A stretch of 64,000 nucleotides of DNA from JBNAVJ01 sp049700455 (GTDB lineage Bacteria; Bacteroidota; Ignavibacteria; Tepidaquicellales; Tepidaquicellaceae): positions 248,001 to 312,000 of the forward strand of contig JBNAVJ010000001.1 in the NCBI GenBank assembly GCA_049700455.1, written 5' to 3'. The notes below the pieces were generated by a model. The model did not search any database and was not told the DNA's origin. It saw only the letters and a program-made list of their open reading frames with translations. The position numbers and the translations under genes are program-made. Positions within the stretch are counted from its first letter, which is position 1. Every line of letters starts with the position of its first letter. This document shows, piece after piece, positions 32,130 to 41,458 of the stretch.

Positions 32130-32668
32130 GGAAAAATCTCGAAATAAAAATACCAGTAGAAAATCTTAACCTACTAAAAGACAAAATAAAGTCTTACGTG
32201 ATAACCCACCCCACTCATCAGCACCTGTATGAAAACCAGGTTGATACCTATTTTATAATTCCTAAAAATGGACGTTTAAAATTACGAATCATTAACAATA
32301 CAGTTGGATTTCTAATTTATTACGATAGAAATGAAACAAGAAAGCAGAGAACCTCTCGTTTTCTGCTTTCTAAAACGGAAGACCCTGAAGAATTAGAATT
32401 AATACTGAAAAAGTTTTTTACAGTCAAAATTATCGTAAAGAAGTGGAGGGAAATTTTTATAACTGGTGGGTTAAGATTCCATCTGGATGAAGTAGAAAAC
32501 CTCGGAAAATTTCTCGAGATAGAAATAGCTTATGAGAAAATAAGTTCTGCAAAAGCCAGACTTGCAAGTTTAATAAAATATTTGCAACTTGATTCAAAAA
32601 AGTTTATAAACGCCTCGTATTCTGACTTATTAATCTTAAACAAAAATAAATATGCCACAAAAATATAG
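32126..32668 (+). CDS. CYTH-domain protein (adenylate cyclase class IV/thiamine triphosphatase-like)
   Basis: The 180-residue protein has the CYTH tunnel-fold pattern: an N-terminal RKNLEIKIPV (with E-x-K acidic/basic residues), then QVDTYFIIP, RLKLRIIN, LIYYDRNETRKQRTSRF with basic residues for the triphosphate, and GLRFHLDEVENLGKFLEIE with metal-binding acidic residues. CYTH proteins hydrolyse triphosphate compounds or form cAMP. The activity cannot be told from sequence. It overlaps lpxA by 4 nt and panB by 17 nt. Confidence 0.82.
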   Translation: MRKNLEIKIPVENLNLLKDKIKSYVITHPTHQHLYENQVDTYFIIPKNGRLKLRIINNTVGFLIYYDRNETRKQRTSRFLLSKTEDPEELELILKKFFTVKIIVKKWREIFITGGLRFHLDEVENLGKFLEIEIAYEKISSAKARLASLIKYLQLDSKKFINASYSDLLILNKNKYATKI

Positions 32669-33488
32669 TACAGAAGGTAAAGCTGGAGAGCCCCGACATA
32701 TTACAACAAAAGTTTTGTTTAATATGAAACAAAAGAAAGAAAAAATAACTATGTTGACAGCATATGATTTCTTGACAGGAAAATTTCTTGATGAGGCTGG
32801 AATTGAGCTTATTCTGGTAGGGGATTCACTCAGCAATGTAATTCAGGGCAATGAAACCACCTTACCTGTAACACTGGATGAAATGATTTATCACACAAAA
32901 ATAGTAAAGAAGGCTGTTGAACGTGCAATGGTGATTGCCGATATGACTTTTATGAGTTATCAAGTAGGAGTAAAAGAAGCTATTGAAAACTGTGGTAGGG
33001 TAATGAAAGAAACTGGTTGTGATGCAGTTAAAATGGAAGGGGGTAGTTACCTTTCTGAAACAATTATGAAACTTGTGGAAATAGGAATACCCGTAATGGG
33101 GCATCTTGGTCTGACTCCACAATCAATAAATAAGTTTGGAAGTTATAAAACCAGGGGATTAGAAAAACAAGAGGCTGAACAGATTTATAAAGATGCTCTG
33201 GTTCTTGAAGAAGCTGGATGTTTTGCTATAGTACTTGAAAAAATACCAGCTGAACTGGGGAAAAAAATCTCAGAAGCATTAAGAGTTCCCACTATCGGAA
33301 TTGGTGCAGGTCCATACTGCGACGGACAGGTATTGGTAACACACGATATGTTAGGAATGATTGAAGAATTTAAGCCTCGTTTTGTAAGAAGATATATGAA
33401 TCTTGCAACAGATATGAAAGATGCTTTCAGGCGCTACATTAAGGATGTAAAGAATAACAATTTCCCAAATGAAAATGAAAGTTATTAA
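32652..33488 (+). CDS. panB: 3-methyl-2-oxobutanoate hydroxymethyltransferase
   Basis: The 278-residue enzyme makes ketopantoate from 2-oxoisovalerate and 5,10-methylene-THF in pantothenate and coenzyme A synthesis. The family pattern is intact: MLTAYDFLTGKFLDEAG, LVGDSLSNVIQG with the metal aspartate, ADMTFMSYQ, DAVKMEGG, GIPVMGHLGLTPQS, VLEKIPAELGKKIS with the catalytic glutamate, and IGIGAGPYCDGQVLV. The N-terminal 20 residues overlap the CYTH gene; a start at the ATG before KQKKEKITMLTAY (residue 25) is possible. Stop and next start share 1 nt. panC/panD are not in the window. Confidence 0.94.
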   Translation: MPQKYSTEGKAGEPRHITTKVLFNMKQKKEKITMLTAYDFLTGKFLDEAGIELILVGDSLSNVIQGNETTLPVTLDEMIYHTKIVKKAVERAMVIADMTFMSYQVGVKEAIENCGRVMKETGCDAVKMEGGSYLSETIMKLVEIGIPVMGHLGLTPQSINKFGSYKTRGLEKQEAEQIYKDALVLEEAGCFAIVLEKIPAELGKKISEALRVPTIGIGAGPYCDGQVLVTHDMLGMIEEFKPRFVRRYMNLATDMKDAFRRYIKDVKNNNFPNENESY

Positions 33489-34324
33489 TGGAAATTCTCG
33501 ATAAAGAACTCTTTCACATTGGTACCACATCAATAACAATTGCTACTGTAATCATCTTTGCTTTGACTCTGATAATAACTGCGGGGGTGGCTTTACTTAT
33601 CCGCCAGTTATTGCTAAGGGCACTATTAAAAAGAGACAAACTTAACCGTGGGGTTGCATTTGCATACACCAGGATAGCCTACTATATTGTTTTACTTACC
33701 GGTTTTCTTGTAGCTGTCCACACATCCGGAATTAACATTTCTGTTATTTTTGCTGGTGGTGCTGCTCTGTTGGTAGGAATAGGGTTTGGACTTCAAAATA
33801 TCGCAAATAACTTTATCAGTGGTTTAATCTTATTGATTGAACGACCTATTAAAGAAGGAGATTTTGTAGAGGTTGATGGAATGCTCGGAACAGTTAAAGA
33901 AATTTCTGCAAGAAGTACAAAAATTGTTACTAATTCCAACGTAACCATAATTGTTCCTAATTCGAGGTTTCTTGAAACAAAAGTTATTAATCATAGTTTT
34001 CTTACAACAACCTGGATAGATATCCCACTTAATGTACCATACCAGATAGATTTAAATAGAATATCTTCACTCTTAATTGAAATAGCTTCTGATCATCCTC
34101 TTGTTTTGAAGGAACCCTCACCTTCCGTCAGTATTTCAGAATTCACTGACAGTTTTATTAAATTGAAAGTATGGGTTTGTACTGAACAGGCAAGGTTATA
34201 TGGAATAATTCGTTCAGATATAATGAAGGAGATAGTGAAACAGTTTGCTTTAAATAAAATTGATTTTGCTGTTCCAAATTTTGCTGTTAATCTAAAAGAA
34301 AAAAATGCTGGACAAAAGAATTAA
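33488..34324 (+). CDS. Small-conductance mechanosensitive channel, MscS family
   Basis: The 278-residue inner-membrane protein has three hydrophobic helices. The pore helix is rich in small residues: SVIFAGGAALLVGIGFGLQNIANNFISGLILLIERPIKEGDFV, the MscS hallmark followed by the beta domain (VEVDGMLGTVKEISARSTKIVT, VPNSRFLE) and the alpha/beta C-terminal domain. It releases solutes during hypo-osmotic shock. It begins on the last base of panB and overlaps the macrodomain gene by 20 nt, a very compressed arrangement. Confidence 0.93.
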   Translation: MEILDKELFHIGTTSITIATVIIFALTLIITAGVALLIRQLLLRALLKRDKLNRGVAFAYTRIAYYIVLLTGFLVAVHTSGINISVIFAGGAALLVGIGFGLQNIANNFISGLILLIERPIKEGDFVEVDGMLGTVKEISARSTKIVTNSNVTIIVPNSRFLETKVINHSFLTTTWIDIPLNVPYQIDLNRISSLLIEIASDHPLVLKEPSPSVSISEFTDSFIKLKVWVCTEQARLYGIIRSDIMKEIVKQFALNKIDFAVPNFAVNLKEKNAGQKN

Positions 34325-34823
34325 AATTATTATCGGAGATATTACGGAACAAAAAACCGACGCTATTGTAAACGCAGCGAACACTACTTTACTTGGTGGT
34401 GGAGGTGTAGATGGAGCAATACACCGAGTGGCAGGTCCTGACTTACTTGAAGAATGTAAAACCTTAAAAGGGTGCCCTACCGGTGAAGCAAAAATTACCA
34501 AAGGATATCGGTTATATGCAAAATATGTAATTCATACAGTAGGTCCTATTTGGAACGGGGGGATTTATGGAGAGCCTGAAAAACTTGCAAGTTGTTACCG
34601 AAACTCCCTGAAACTTGCAGAGAAATATAAAATAAAGACTATAGCTTTTCCATCTATTAGTACCGGAGCATATAGATACCCTACTGAAGAAGCTGCTAAG
34701 ATTGCATTAAAAGAAATTAATAAATTTTTGAAAACCAATTCCACAATTGAAAAGGTTATTATTACTTGTTTTGATAAAAGCACCTTTGATGTATATCTTG
34801 ATATATCAAGACAACTTTTCTGA
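34305..34823 (+). CDS. Macrodomain protein (O-acetyl-ADP-ribose deacetylase, YmdB-like)
   Basis: The 172-residue protein is one macrodomain. It has GDITEQKTDAIVNAANTTLLGGGGVDGAIHRVAG with the catalytic Asn/Asp residues of MacroD-type enzymes, GCPTGEAKITKGY, and ISTGAYRYPTEEAAKIAL. Such proteins remove ADP-ribose from acidic side chains or deacetylate O-acetyl-ADP-ribose. It overlaps mscS by 20 nt. It is a house-cleaning hydrolase by family; there is no sirtuin or ADP-ribosyltransferase next to it. Confidence 0.92.
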   Translation: MLDKRIKIIIGDITEQKTDAIVNAANTTLLGGGGVDGAIHRVAGPDLLEECKTLKGCPTGEAKITKGYRLYAKYVIHTVGPIWNGGIYGEPEKLASCYRNSLKLAEKYKIKTIAFPSISTGAYRYPTEEAAKIALKEINKFLKTNSTIEKVIITCFDKSTFDVYLDISRQLF

Positions 34824-34838
34824 ACTAACCTATTTATT

Positions 34839-35519
34839 TTGAGCAGACAAAACTTTTATTGGCTTATAACTCTTTTACTGGGAGTTCTCTTGATTGATTT
34901 TTACTTTCAGGTCAAGAACACAAGCGGGCATTTTTATGACTCAAAGTGGTTTATGTGGCGAGTACTTTTCATAGCAATACTAATCTTTTTTGTCCTTTTA
35001 CAACAACTACAAGCAACTTATAAAAAGGAAAAATATTCAATTTATTTTATCATTAAAGAACTTTACAGGGATAAGTTTACCCTCGCTACAGAAAATCAGA
35101 AATTACAACCGTTAGATTCTAAAGTCTTTTCCCTGAACTTAAATATCCCATTCACTCAGAGGTTGAGTAATTTTATTACAAAGTTAGAAAGCAAAACAAA
35201 AGTTAGCATTAGTTTTAGTTTTCAGAAAGATTCAGAAATTGAGGATTTCTTATTTCTTCAATTTCTCATCTCGGAAATTGTAAAAGGGCATTTATCATTA
35301 CCTCAACTCAAGGATTCTACTGGAGTGAATATTACAATAAGAAAAATAGGTAAAGAATGTATAAGCTTAATATTTGTTAGTTCTTTTCACAACACGTTTA
35401 AAATCAGCACTTATAATCCATTCAATCACATTATATATGCATTTAACGGGAAATATAAAATACGTTTGTATAGAAAAAGATTAGAAATTGAAATTTTATT
35501 ACCCCTTATTTTAAACTAA
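34839..35519 (+). CDS. Two-helix membrane protein, possibly a degenerate sensor kinase
   Basis: The 226-residue protein is read from a TTG codon (34839); there is no in-frame ATG until residue 38. Two hydrophobic helices at about 8-24 and 42-60 enclose a short loop. The cytoplasmic rest has the order of a LytS/HisKA_7-like kinase: helical pair, then strands, ending LEIEILLPLILN, much like the C-terminus of kinase ATPase domains. No histidine box, N-box or glycine-rich G-box is visible, so it would be catalytically dead. I therefore call it unknown, with a possible vestigial kinase origin (inference). It follows the macrodomain gene by 15 nt. Confidence 0.6.
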   Translation: MSRQNFYWLITLLLGVLLIDFYFQVKNTSGHFYDSKWFMWRVLFIAILIFFVLLQQLQATYKKEKYSIYFIIKELYRDKFTLATENQKLQPLDSKVFSLNLNIPFTQRLSNFITKLESKTKVSISFSFQKDSEIEDFLFLQFLISEIVKGHLSLPQLKDSTGVNITIRKIGKECISLIFVSSFHNTFKISTYNPFNHIIYAFNGKYKIRLYRKRLEIEILLPLILN

Positions 35520-35527
35520 GTTTCTCT

Positions 35528-36994
35528 CTATTTAATTATCTGCTCTCGTTGATACTCTCCACTTAACAGGTAAAAGGTGGTCTCATAAGCTAACTTAGTT
35601 ATTGCCCCAAAAAGTTTTTCATTTAAAGTTTCAGGAGTATCTGTTGTTAAGTGTAGATGTTGATAACTATTAGTCGTAACAAAATATACTGATGGTATCC
35701 CAGCATTATGAAAAGCCTGAGCATCAGCTCCACCACCAAACCAGGTCTCTTCAGTCATTAATTGTACTGTTTGTTTATCAATTTTTCTAACTGTTTCCCA
35801 TAATAGTGGGCAACTTTTTCCATTGCCAATCTTTATTGAATCTCCATATCCAATACAATCAAGATTCAACATAGCAACAATATTTTTTAATGGCACCGGA
35901 CTATAATCAACAAAATATTGTGAACCCTGTAAACCCGATTCTTCATTTGAAAACAATACAAAAATTACAGAGCGTTTAAGTTTATCCTTTACCTGACTCA
36001 AAAGCCTTGCAATTTCCAGAACAGCACTGGATCCGGAGGCATTATCGTTTGCACCCGGAAAATAAATTTTACCACCCTGGCCTCCTACATGATCCAGATG
36101 AGCTCCAATTATAATATATGAATTTTTCAGTGCCAGGTCATTCCCCTCTATAATTCCACCAATATTCATTGTCTCACGGCAAGAATCATATTTTGCCTTC
36201 ACAAATATTTTTGCTATAGTACCTGTATTTACACTATAAGGTTTTTTTGTTGAATCAATTATTTTTTGCAGAGTTGAGAGCTCATATCCACAATTAGTAA
36301 GAATTTCTCTCGCTACTGAAGTATCTATATGTATATGAGGATAGTTCAATAACATTATTCCTTCCCCATCCATAACACTCCCTATAGGTTTTTGTACCTG
36401 TGTTTCAAGAGGTTTTGAAACAAGAATCGTTCCTATTGCTCCTTTTTGATAGGCTATGTTTGCTCTATACCTCAGAGATCCATTCCAGGAATTTTCATTG
36501 AGCTTCCAAGAGGGTACCTGCTTAAAAACCATAACAATTTTCCCTTTTACATCAACATTAGCATAGTCGTCATAATCTGGTTCACAAAAACCATAGCCAC
36601 AAAAAACCACTTCTGCTTCAATTTCCCCGGAGCCTGTAAATCCACGACATATAAAATCTTTTCCAAGTTCAAAAGAATATGATTCATTACTCCTTTTTAT
36701 ATGAAGTTCACAAGGTCCAATAATATCATTAAACTCAGTCTGAAACTTTTGAAAATAACTTCCATTAAAAATAGGCTTAAGTCCAAATTTTTCGAATTCA
36801 TTTTTAGCGTAATTTGCTGCCTTATAGAAGCCTTCGCTCCCCGCAAGTCTACCCCACAGCTCTTTTGAAGAAAAAAACTTTACATTCTTCATCAGATAAG
36901 CTACCTCTACTTCTTGTGCTCTGCTGAAATCAGGAAGGAATATAACAAGCAAAGTAATTACTGTAAAAACAGATAAAGTTGTTTTTTTAATCAT
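35528..36994 (-). CDS. Secreted M28-family metallopeptidase with PA domain
   Basis: The 488-residue protein has a signal peptide (cleavage near SRAQ), then a PA-type insert domain around residues 125-210 (VVFCGYGFCEPDYDDYANVDVKGKIVMVF) and the M28 dizinc catalytic core. The latter has IIGAHLDHVG with His/Asp ligands, GANDNASG with the bridging aspartate, LFSNEESGLQGS with catalytic/zinc glutamates, and LNLDCIGYGD. A late QHLHLTTDTPETLN supplies the last histidine. It cleaves amino-terminal residues from peptides outside the cytoplasm. It is divergent from the DPP-IV type gene, with which it may share peptide breakdown. Confidence 0.92.
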   Translation of the reverse strand: MIKKTTLSVFTVITLLVIFLPDFSRAQEVEVAYLMKNVKFFSSKELWGRLAGSEGFYKAANYAKNEFEKFGLKPIFNGSYFQKFQTEFNDIIGPCELHIKRSNESYSFELGKDFICRGFTGSGEIEAEVVFCGYGFCEPDYDDYANVDVKGKIVMVFKQVPSWKLNENSWNGSLRYRANIAYQKGAIGTILVSKPLETQVQKPIGSVMDGEGIMLLNYPHIHIDTSVAREILTNCGYELSTLQKIIDSTKKPYSVNTGTIAKIFVKAKYDSCRETMNIGGIIEGNDLALKNSYIIIGAHLDHVGGQGGKIYFPGANDNASGSSAVLEIARLLSQVKDKLKRSVIFVLFSNEESGLQGSQYFVDYSPVPLKNIVAMLNLDCIGYGDSIKIGNGKSCPLLWETVRKIDKQTVQLMTEETWFGGGADAQAFHNAGIPSVYFVTTNSYQHLHLTTDTPETLNEKLFGAITKLAYETTFYLLSGEYQREQIIK

Positions 36995-37066
36995 AGGATT
37001 ACTACTTTAACTGAATCTATCACTTGAAATTTACAAAAAGATATACAATTTTAAGTCAAAAAGAAG

Positions 37067-39235
37067 ATGAAAAAAACATTCCAGATTGTTTTAATCTTAA
37101 TAATTAGTTGTTCTTTATACGCGCAAGCTCCAGAATTAACACTTGAAAATATCTTTTTGAAACCAAAGTTTATTTCAGCAGGTATAGGAATACTAATTCA
37201 TTTAAGCGACGGAGAACATTATGCAAAAAGGGATAGTATTGGCTCTCTCATAAAATACGATTATAGAACTGGTACTGCAGGTGAAAAATTATTTGACATT
37301 GATAAGTTCTGTTCTGCAACCGGACTCGCCAGTTCGAGTATCAATAATTACATTACTGGTAAGATAAACAAGCGTTTATTGATTGCTACTGAAAGTGAAA
37401 TAGTTTATAGACGTTCTTATATTGCTAACTATTATATTTATGACATAGCCACAGCATCAGTTGTAGATCTTTCACAAAACAGGAAATTTCAATATGCTGA
37501 ATTTTCACCAGAGGAAGACAAAGTGCTTTATGTATATGAAAATAATATTTATGTTTATGATATAATAAATAATAAACATCAACAAATAACAAATGATGGA
37601 AAGAAAAACTTTATTATAAACGGGCTTCCTGATTGGGTATATGAAGAAGAATTTGCTATGGTCAAAGCCTTTGAATGGTCACCTGACAGCAAGAAAATTG
37701 CTTTTCTAAAATTTGATGAATCAAGAGTAAAAGAGTACGAATTTCCTGTATATGGTCAAACCTATCCTGAGCTTTTTAAATATAAATATCCAAAAGCTGG
37801 CGAGGATAATTCAAAGGTAAGTTTGTGGATTTATGATTTTACCACCGAAAAACTCCGAAGTATTGATTTTAAGGATACTGTGGAATACTATACACCTCGC
37901 ATAAAATGGACAAGGGATAATAATTTACTATCTATTGTTCGCCTAAACAGACTTCAAAATCAATTACTGGTTCATATTATTAATACTACAAGCTCAAATA
38001 TTACAACAATTATTAATTATTCTTCCCCATACTATATTGATGAACTTTATGACCTTTACTTTTTGAAAGATAATTCATTTATCAGACTTAGTGAAGAAAG
38101 TGGCTTCACTCATATATACCATTACAATATAAACGGAATTTTGATTCGTCAGATCACAGCTGGGGATTGGGAGGTCAAGGAATTTAAGGGAATAGATGAA
38201 GATAATAACGTATTATACTTTATTTCAAATGAGCCATCACCAATGGATAAGGCTTTATACTCGATTAAACTCGATGGAACAGATAAACACTTACTCAGCC
38301 CTGAAAGGGGAACAAGCAAGGCACAATTCAGCAAAAACTTTCAATACTACATTCTAAGTTACTCTAATGCAAATACCCCTCCTGCGATAACTCTGAATTC
38401 AGTTAGAGAAGGGTTGATAATAACTCTACAAGAAAATAAAAAATTGAAGTCCTATATTGAACAATATAATTTTGTACAAAAGAAATTTATTTCTTTTACC
38501 AATTCTACAGGTACTCAAATTAACGGTTGGATAATGCAGCCAGAGCTTGAAGCTGGAAAAAAATATCCGGTGCTTTTTGAAATTTATTCCGGACCGGGTT
38601 CACAAATGGTTCTTAATTCGTGGGGAGGTTCTGACTATATTTGGTATCAATACCTTTGTCAGAAAGGATATATTATTGTGTGTTTCGATGGGAGGGGTAG
38701 TGGGGGCAGAGGGACAGAGTTTAAGAAAACAAACTACAAGCGACTGGGTAGTACTGAAATAGATGATCAAATTGATGCTGTAAAATATCTTTATACCTTA
38801 CCCTATGTTGATACTGCTCGTATTGGTATATGGGGCTGGAGTTATGGTGGGTATGCAACTTTAATGTGTATGTTAAAAGGTTCTGAATACTTTAAGACTG
38901 GTGTTGCTGTTGCACCTGTTACAGACTGGCGTTTTTATGATAATATTTATACTGAAAGATTTATGCAAAGACCGCTTGATAACCCTGAAGGATATGAACA
39001 GGGTAGTGTGTTAAATTATGTTGACAAACTGAAAGGAAATTTATTGCTAATTCATGGTTCTGCTGATGATAACGTACATTTGCAAAATACAATGGAATTA
39101 GCTTCTAAATTAGTTGACGCAAATAAACAATTTGAAATGCAAATTTATCCTAATAAGAATCACGGAATATATGGTGGAGTTACAACTTACCATCTCTTTA
39201 AAAGAATCACAGAGTTTTTATTGAAGAACCTTTAA
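37067..39235 (+). CDS. Secreted S9-family dipeptidyl peptidase IV-type serine peptidase
   Basis: The 722-residue exopeptidase has a signal peptide (MKKTFQIVLILIIS, end near YAQ) and an N-terminal eight-bladed propeller with the double-Glu site DWVYEEEFAM (about residues 190-199) that binds substrate N-termini in DPP IV. The C-terminal alpha/beta-hydrolase domain carries GWSYGG with Ser592, the Asp pair at 667-668 (GSADDNVH) and His699 (NKNHGI). The propeller and EE motif together indicate Xaa-Pro dipeptidyl peptidase activity. Located in the periplasm or on the outer membrane. It starts 72 nt from the divergent M28 peptidase gene. Confidence 0.93.
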   Translation: MKKTFQIVLILIISCSLYAQAPELTLENIFLKPKFISAGIGILIHLSDGEHYAKRDSIGSLIKYDYRTGTAGEKLFDIDKFCSATGLASSSINNYITGKINKRLLIATESEIVYRRSYIANYYIYDIATASVVDLSQNRKFQYAEFSPEEDKVLYVYENNIYVYDIINNKHQQITNDGKKNFIINGLPDWVYEEEFAMVKAFEWSPDSKKIAFLKFDESRVKEYEFPVYGQTYPELFKYKYPKAGEDNSKVSLWIYDFTTEKLRSIDFKDTVEYYTPRIKWTRDNNLLSIVRLNRLQNQLLVHIINTTSSNITTIINYSSPYYIDELYDLYFLKDNSFIRLSEESGFTHIYHYNINGILIRQITAGDWEVKEFKGIDEDNNVLYFISNEPSPMDKALYSIKLDGTDKHLLSPERGTSKAQFSKNFQYYILSYSNANTPPAITLNSVREGLIITLQENKKLKSYIEQYNFVQKKFISFTNSTGTQINGWIMQPELEAGKKYPVLFEIYSGPGSQMVLNSWGGSDYIWYQYLCQKGYIIVCFDGRGSGGRGTEFKKTNYKRLGSTEIDDQIDAVKYLYTLPYVDTARIGIWGWSYGGYATLMCMLKGSEYFKTGVAVAPVTDWRFYDNIYTERFMQRPLDNPEGYEQGSVLNYVDKLKGNLLLIHGSADDNVHLQNTMELASKLVDANKQFEMQIYPNKNHGIYGGVTTYHLFKRITEFLLKNL

Positions 39236-39244
39236 ATTCGCAAA

Positions 39245-40567
39245 TTATAGTAACTCAAAAAGGTAGTATTTAATTCCCTTCAATCTCCATTCATCTCCCT
39301 TTAAGCCGGCTTTAAGACAAAGTGAAGTAATAAAATCTTCCGGCTTAGTAAAATGCTCCCATACTTGTGGTAAATAAACTGCTTTATTAATTCCTTTTTC
39401 TATAATTACCCCCTTACCAATAATAGTTTTAAGCATTTCAGATGTATTCAAAAACGTATATTCCCTGGGTTCGCTTAAGACTGAAACTTCATATTTTAGG
39501 TCAGGCAATTCATATTCCTTTACAGGTTCGAATCTCCAGTCACGGGTTGCTGCACATATAGCGTTATCAATAATGCCTTTATATAATTGACTTACCGCTT
39601 GTGTAGTTCCTATACAGCCACGGAGATTATTTTTATCTTTTATTGTTACAAAGCAAGCAAGATTTCTTTTTAAATTTTCAGGGGGATTATCAATATCAAT
39701 TTTTTTACCTCGTCGTATATATACCTCAACAGCTTCTTTAGCAAGTTTTTCCATATAACGACGGTCACTCTCTGTAAAATAAGACATATCATTAACATAA
39801 AACGCAATTGCAGCATAACCAACTACACTTGATTTATCACTTATTACATCACCAGAATTTCTGTAATTAAGTAGCTTCGTTTTCCATCCCTGCTTTTTTG
39901 CAAGCATCAGTAAACTTTCAACAGCAAATGGTGAATCTATTTCTGCTTTATCAATACCCTTATAATCAAGATTTAGAATACAGTTTATAGAATATTCATC
40001 TAATCTTTTAGCTTCTTCGTAAGGATGAAAATGACTTAAATCAACAGAAACAACAATTACCCCTTCGTCAGTATGATATTTTTCAAGGAAATCTGAAAAC
40101 TTTTCAGGACTAACTTTTCCAACAATAATTGGAATAATAGAAAATTCATTCAGGACTCTTTGTAAAAATGGGATTTCAAGTTCTATTGAATGTTCTTGAT
40201 AATCTGCCTCTTCAATAGAAGTAATCACGTTTTCCTTAAGAATAGTTTTACTTTTATTTGTTACTTTTACCAATCCAAGTGGAGTTTCGTAGTAATCATA
40301 ATCTGTAAAAGATGCACCAATTAGGTAGTATCTATGAGCAGCTCCGAGTATAATTACTTCCTTAGTTTCCCTATCAAGTTGGCGAAACGAATATGCTGCT
40401 GTCTGCCCAGAAAACATATACCCTGCATGAGGTACTATTATAGCCTTAGTGAAAAAAGGCTCCTTAGGGACATTCCGTAGGAATCTATCAATTGTTTCAG
40501 TAAGTTCTAACTTATCCTTCGGATACCAACTACCAGCACAGTAAGGCTTTCTGATTCTTTTTAACAT
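39245..40567 (-). CDS. Fused AmmeMemoRadiSam proteins B and A (MEMO1-like plus AMMECR1 domain)
   Basis: The 440-residue protein joins two families. Residues 1-260 are MEMO1-like: RKPYCAGSWYPKDKLEL at the N-terminus, VPHAGYMFSGQTAAYS with His47, ILGAAHRYY with His78, and SVDLSHFHPYEE with likely metal ligands 177-181. The usual late Cys-Gly motif that gives the fourth ligand in human MEMO1 appears replaced (DSPFAVESLL). Residues 265-440 are AMMECR1, with the signature LRGCIG at 315-320 and VSVLSEPREY. Both families and the radical SAM gene 8 nt upstream form the AmmeMemoRadiSam system, whose product is not established. The fusion supports a physical complex. Confidence 0.9.
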   Translation of the reverse strand: MLKRIRKPYCAGSWYPKDKLELTETIDRFLRNVPKEPFFTKAIIVPHAGYMFSGQTAAYSFRQLDRETKEVIILGAAHRYYLIGASFTDYDYYETPLGLVKVTNKSKTILKENVITSIEEADYQEHSIELEIPFLQRVLNEFSIIPIIVGKVSPEKFSDFLEKYHTDEGVIVVSVDLSHFHPYEEAKRLDEYSINCILNLDYKGIDKAEIDSPFAVESLLMLAKKQGWKTKLLNYRNSGDVISDKSSVVGYAAIAFYVNDMSYFTESDRRYMEKLAKEAVEVYIRRGKKIDIDNPPENLKRNLACFVTIKDKNNLRGCIGTTQAVSQLYKGIIDNAICAATRDWRFEPVKEYELPDLKYEVSVLSEPREYTFLNTSEMLKTIIGKGVIIEKGINKAVYLPQVWEHFTKPEDFITSLCLKAGLKGDEWRLKGIKYYLFELL

Positions 40568-40575
40568 CCTTAAAG

Positions 40576-41442
40576 TTATAAATTACCTAAATAAACATAA
40601 TTTAAATATACTTTAGCTACTTCACCAAACTTCTTCATTAGTGCATACGGTGTTACATTAAAATTCATTTTATATCGTGGAAATGCTCTTGATATATGAA
40701 GGACAATATTTCTATCGAGTAATGATAGGTACTTACACATTTCCTGAAACTCAATTATATCATCATTATATCCTTCTATTAACAAGAAGGTTACTTCTAT
40801 ATGTTTTTTAGCCCTTACAATAAACTCAATTGTATGTTTTGTAGATTCAATATCCCCTTTACATAGCTCCTTATAAAATTTATTATTAAATGCTTTTAAG
40901 TCTATGTTAAAAGCATCAATATAAGCAATCAGTTCTTTCAAGGGTTCTTCATTAATTTGCCCGTTTGACACTACTACCGTATAAATATTGTTAGCCTTGC
41001 AGAGTTTAGCTACATCAAGCATATATTCGTAAAATACCGTTGGTTCGTTATAGGTAAATGCAACATGATTCAGTAATTTGTTTTTGCAAAAATCAATAAT
41101 TTCCTCAGGTTGCAGTGTTTCCAGATCATAGATATTATCAACTTCAAATTCCTGGCTTATATCATAATTTTGGCAAAACTTGCACGCCAAATTACATCCG
41201 TAAGTTCCTATAGATAATATCTTTGAAGAAGGATGAAAATGATACAATGGTTTTTTCTCAATAGGATCTATATGTACTGCAACAGGTCTGTCATATACCA
41301 ATGCATAAAGTTTTCCATCAACATTTTGCCTTACTCCACATACACCTCTCTTTGAAGGGGAAATAACACAGTTCTTAGGACACAAGGTACATCTCACTTT
41401 TCCATTGTCAAGTTTTTCATAATATGCTGCCTCTTTGAACAT
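40576..41442 (-). CDS. amrS: Radical SAM enzyme of the AmmeMemoRadiSam system (PflA-like)
   Basis: The 288-residue enzyme has the radical SAM cysteine motif CNLACKFC (Cys83, Cys87, Cys90) and an upstream cysteine-rich N-terminus (CTLCPKNC and RGVCGVR, about residues 18-37) that probably binds a second Fe-S cluster. Further conserved stretches are KPLYHFHPSSKILSIGTYG, VAFTYNEPTVFYEY and IYTVVVSNGQI. This N-terminal arrangement is the hallmark of the AmmeMemoRadiSam radical SAM family, related to pyruvate formate-lyase activase. It probably modifies a protein or small molecule together with the downstream MEMO1-AMMECR1 fusion. The STAND gene ends 16 nt upstream. Confidence 0.92.
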   Translation of the reverse strand: MFKEAAYYEKLDNGKVRCTLCPKNCVISPSKRGVCGVRQNVDGKLYALVYDRPVAVHIDPIEKKPLYHFHPSSKILSIGTYGCNLACKFCQNYDISQEFEVDNIYDLETLQPEEIIDFCKNKLLNHVAFTYNEPTVFYEYMLDVAKLCKANNIYTVVVSNGQINEEPLKELIAYIDAFNIDLKAFNNKFYKELCKGDIESTKHTIEFIVRAKKHIEVTFLLIEGYNDDIIEFQEMCKYLSLLDRNIVLHISRAFPRYKMNFNVTPYALMKKFGEVAKVYLNYVYLGNL

Positions 41443-41458
41443 TTTAACTACTCCGGGT

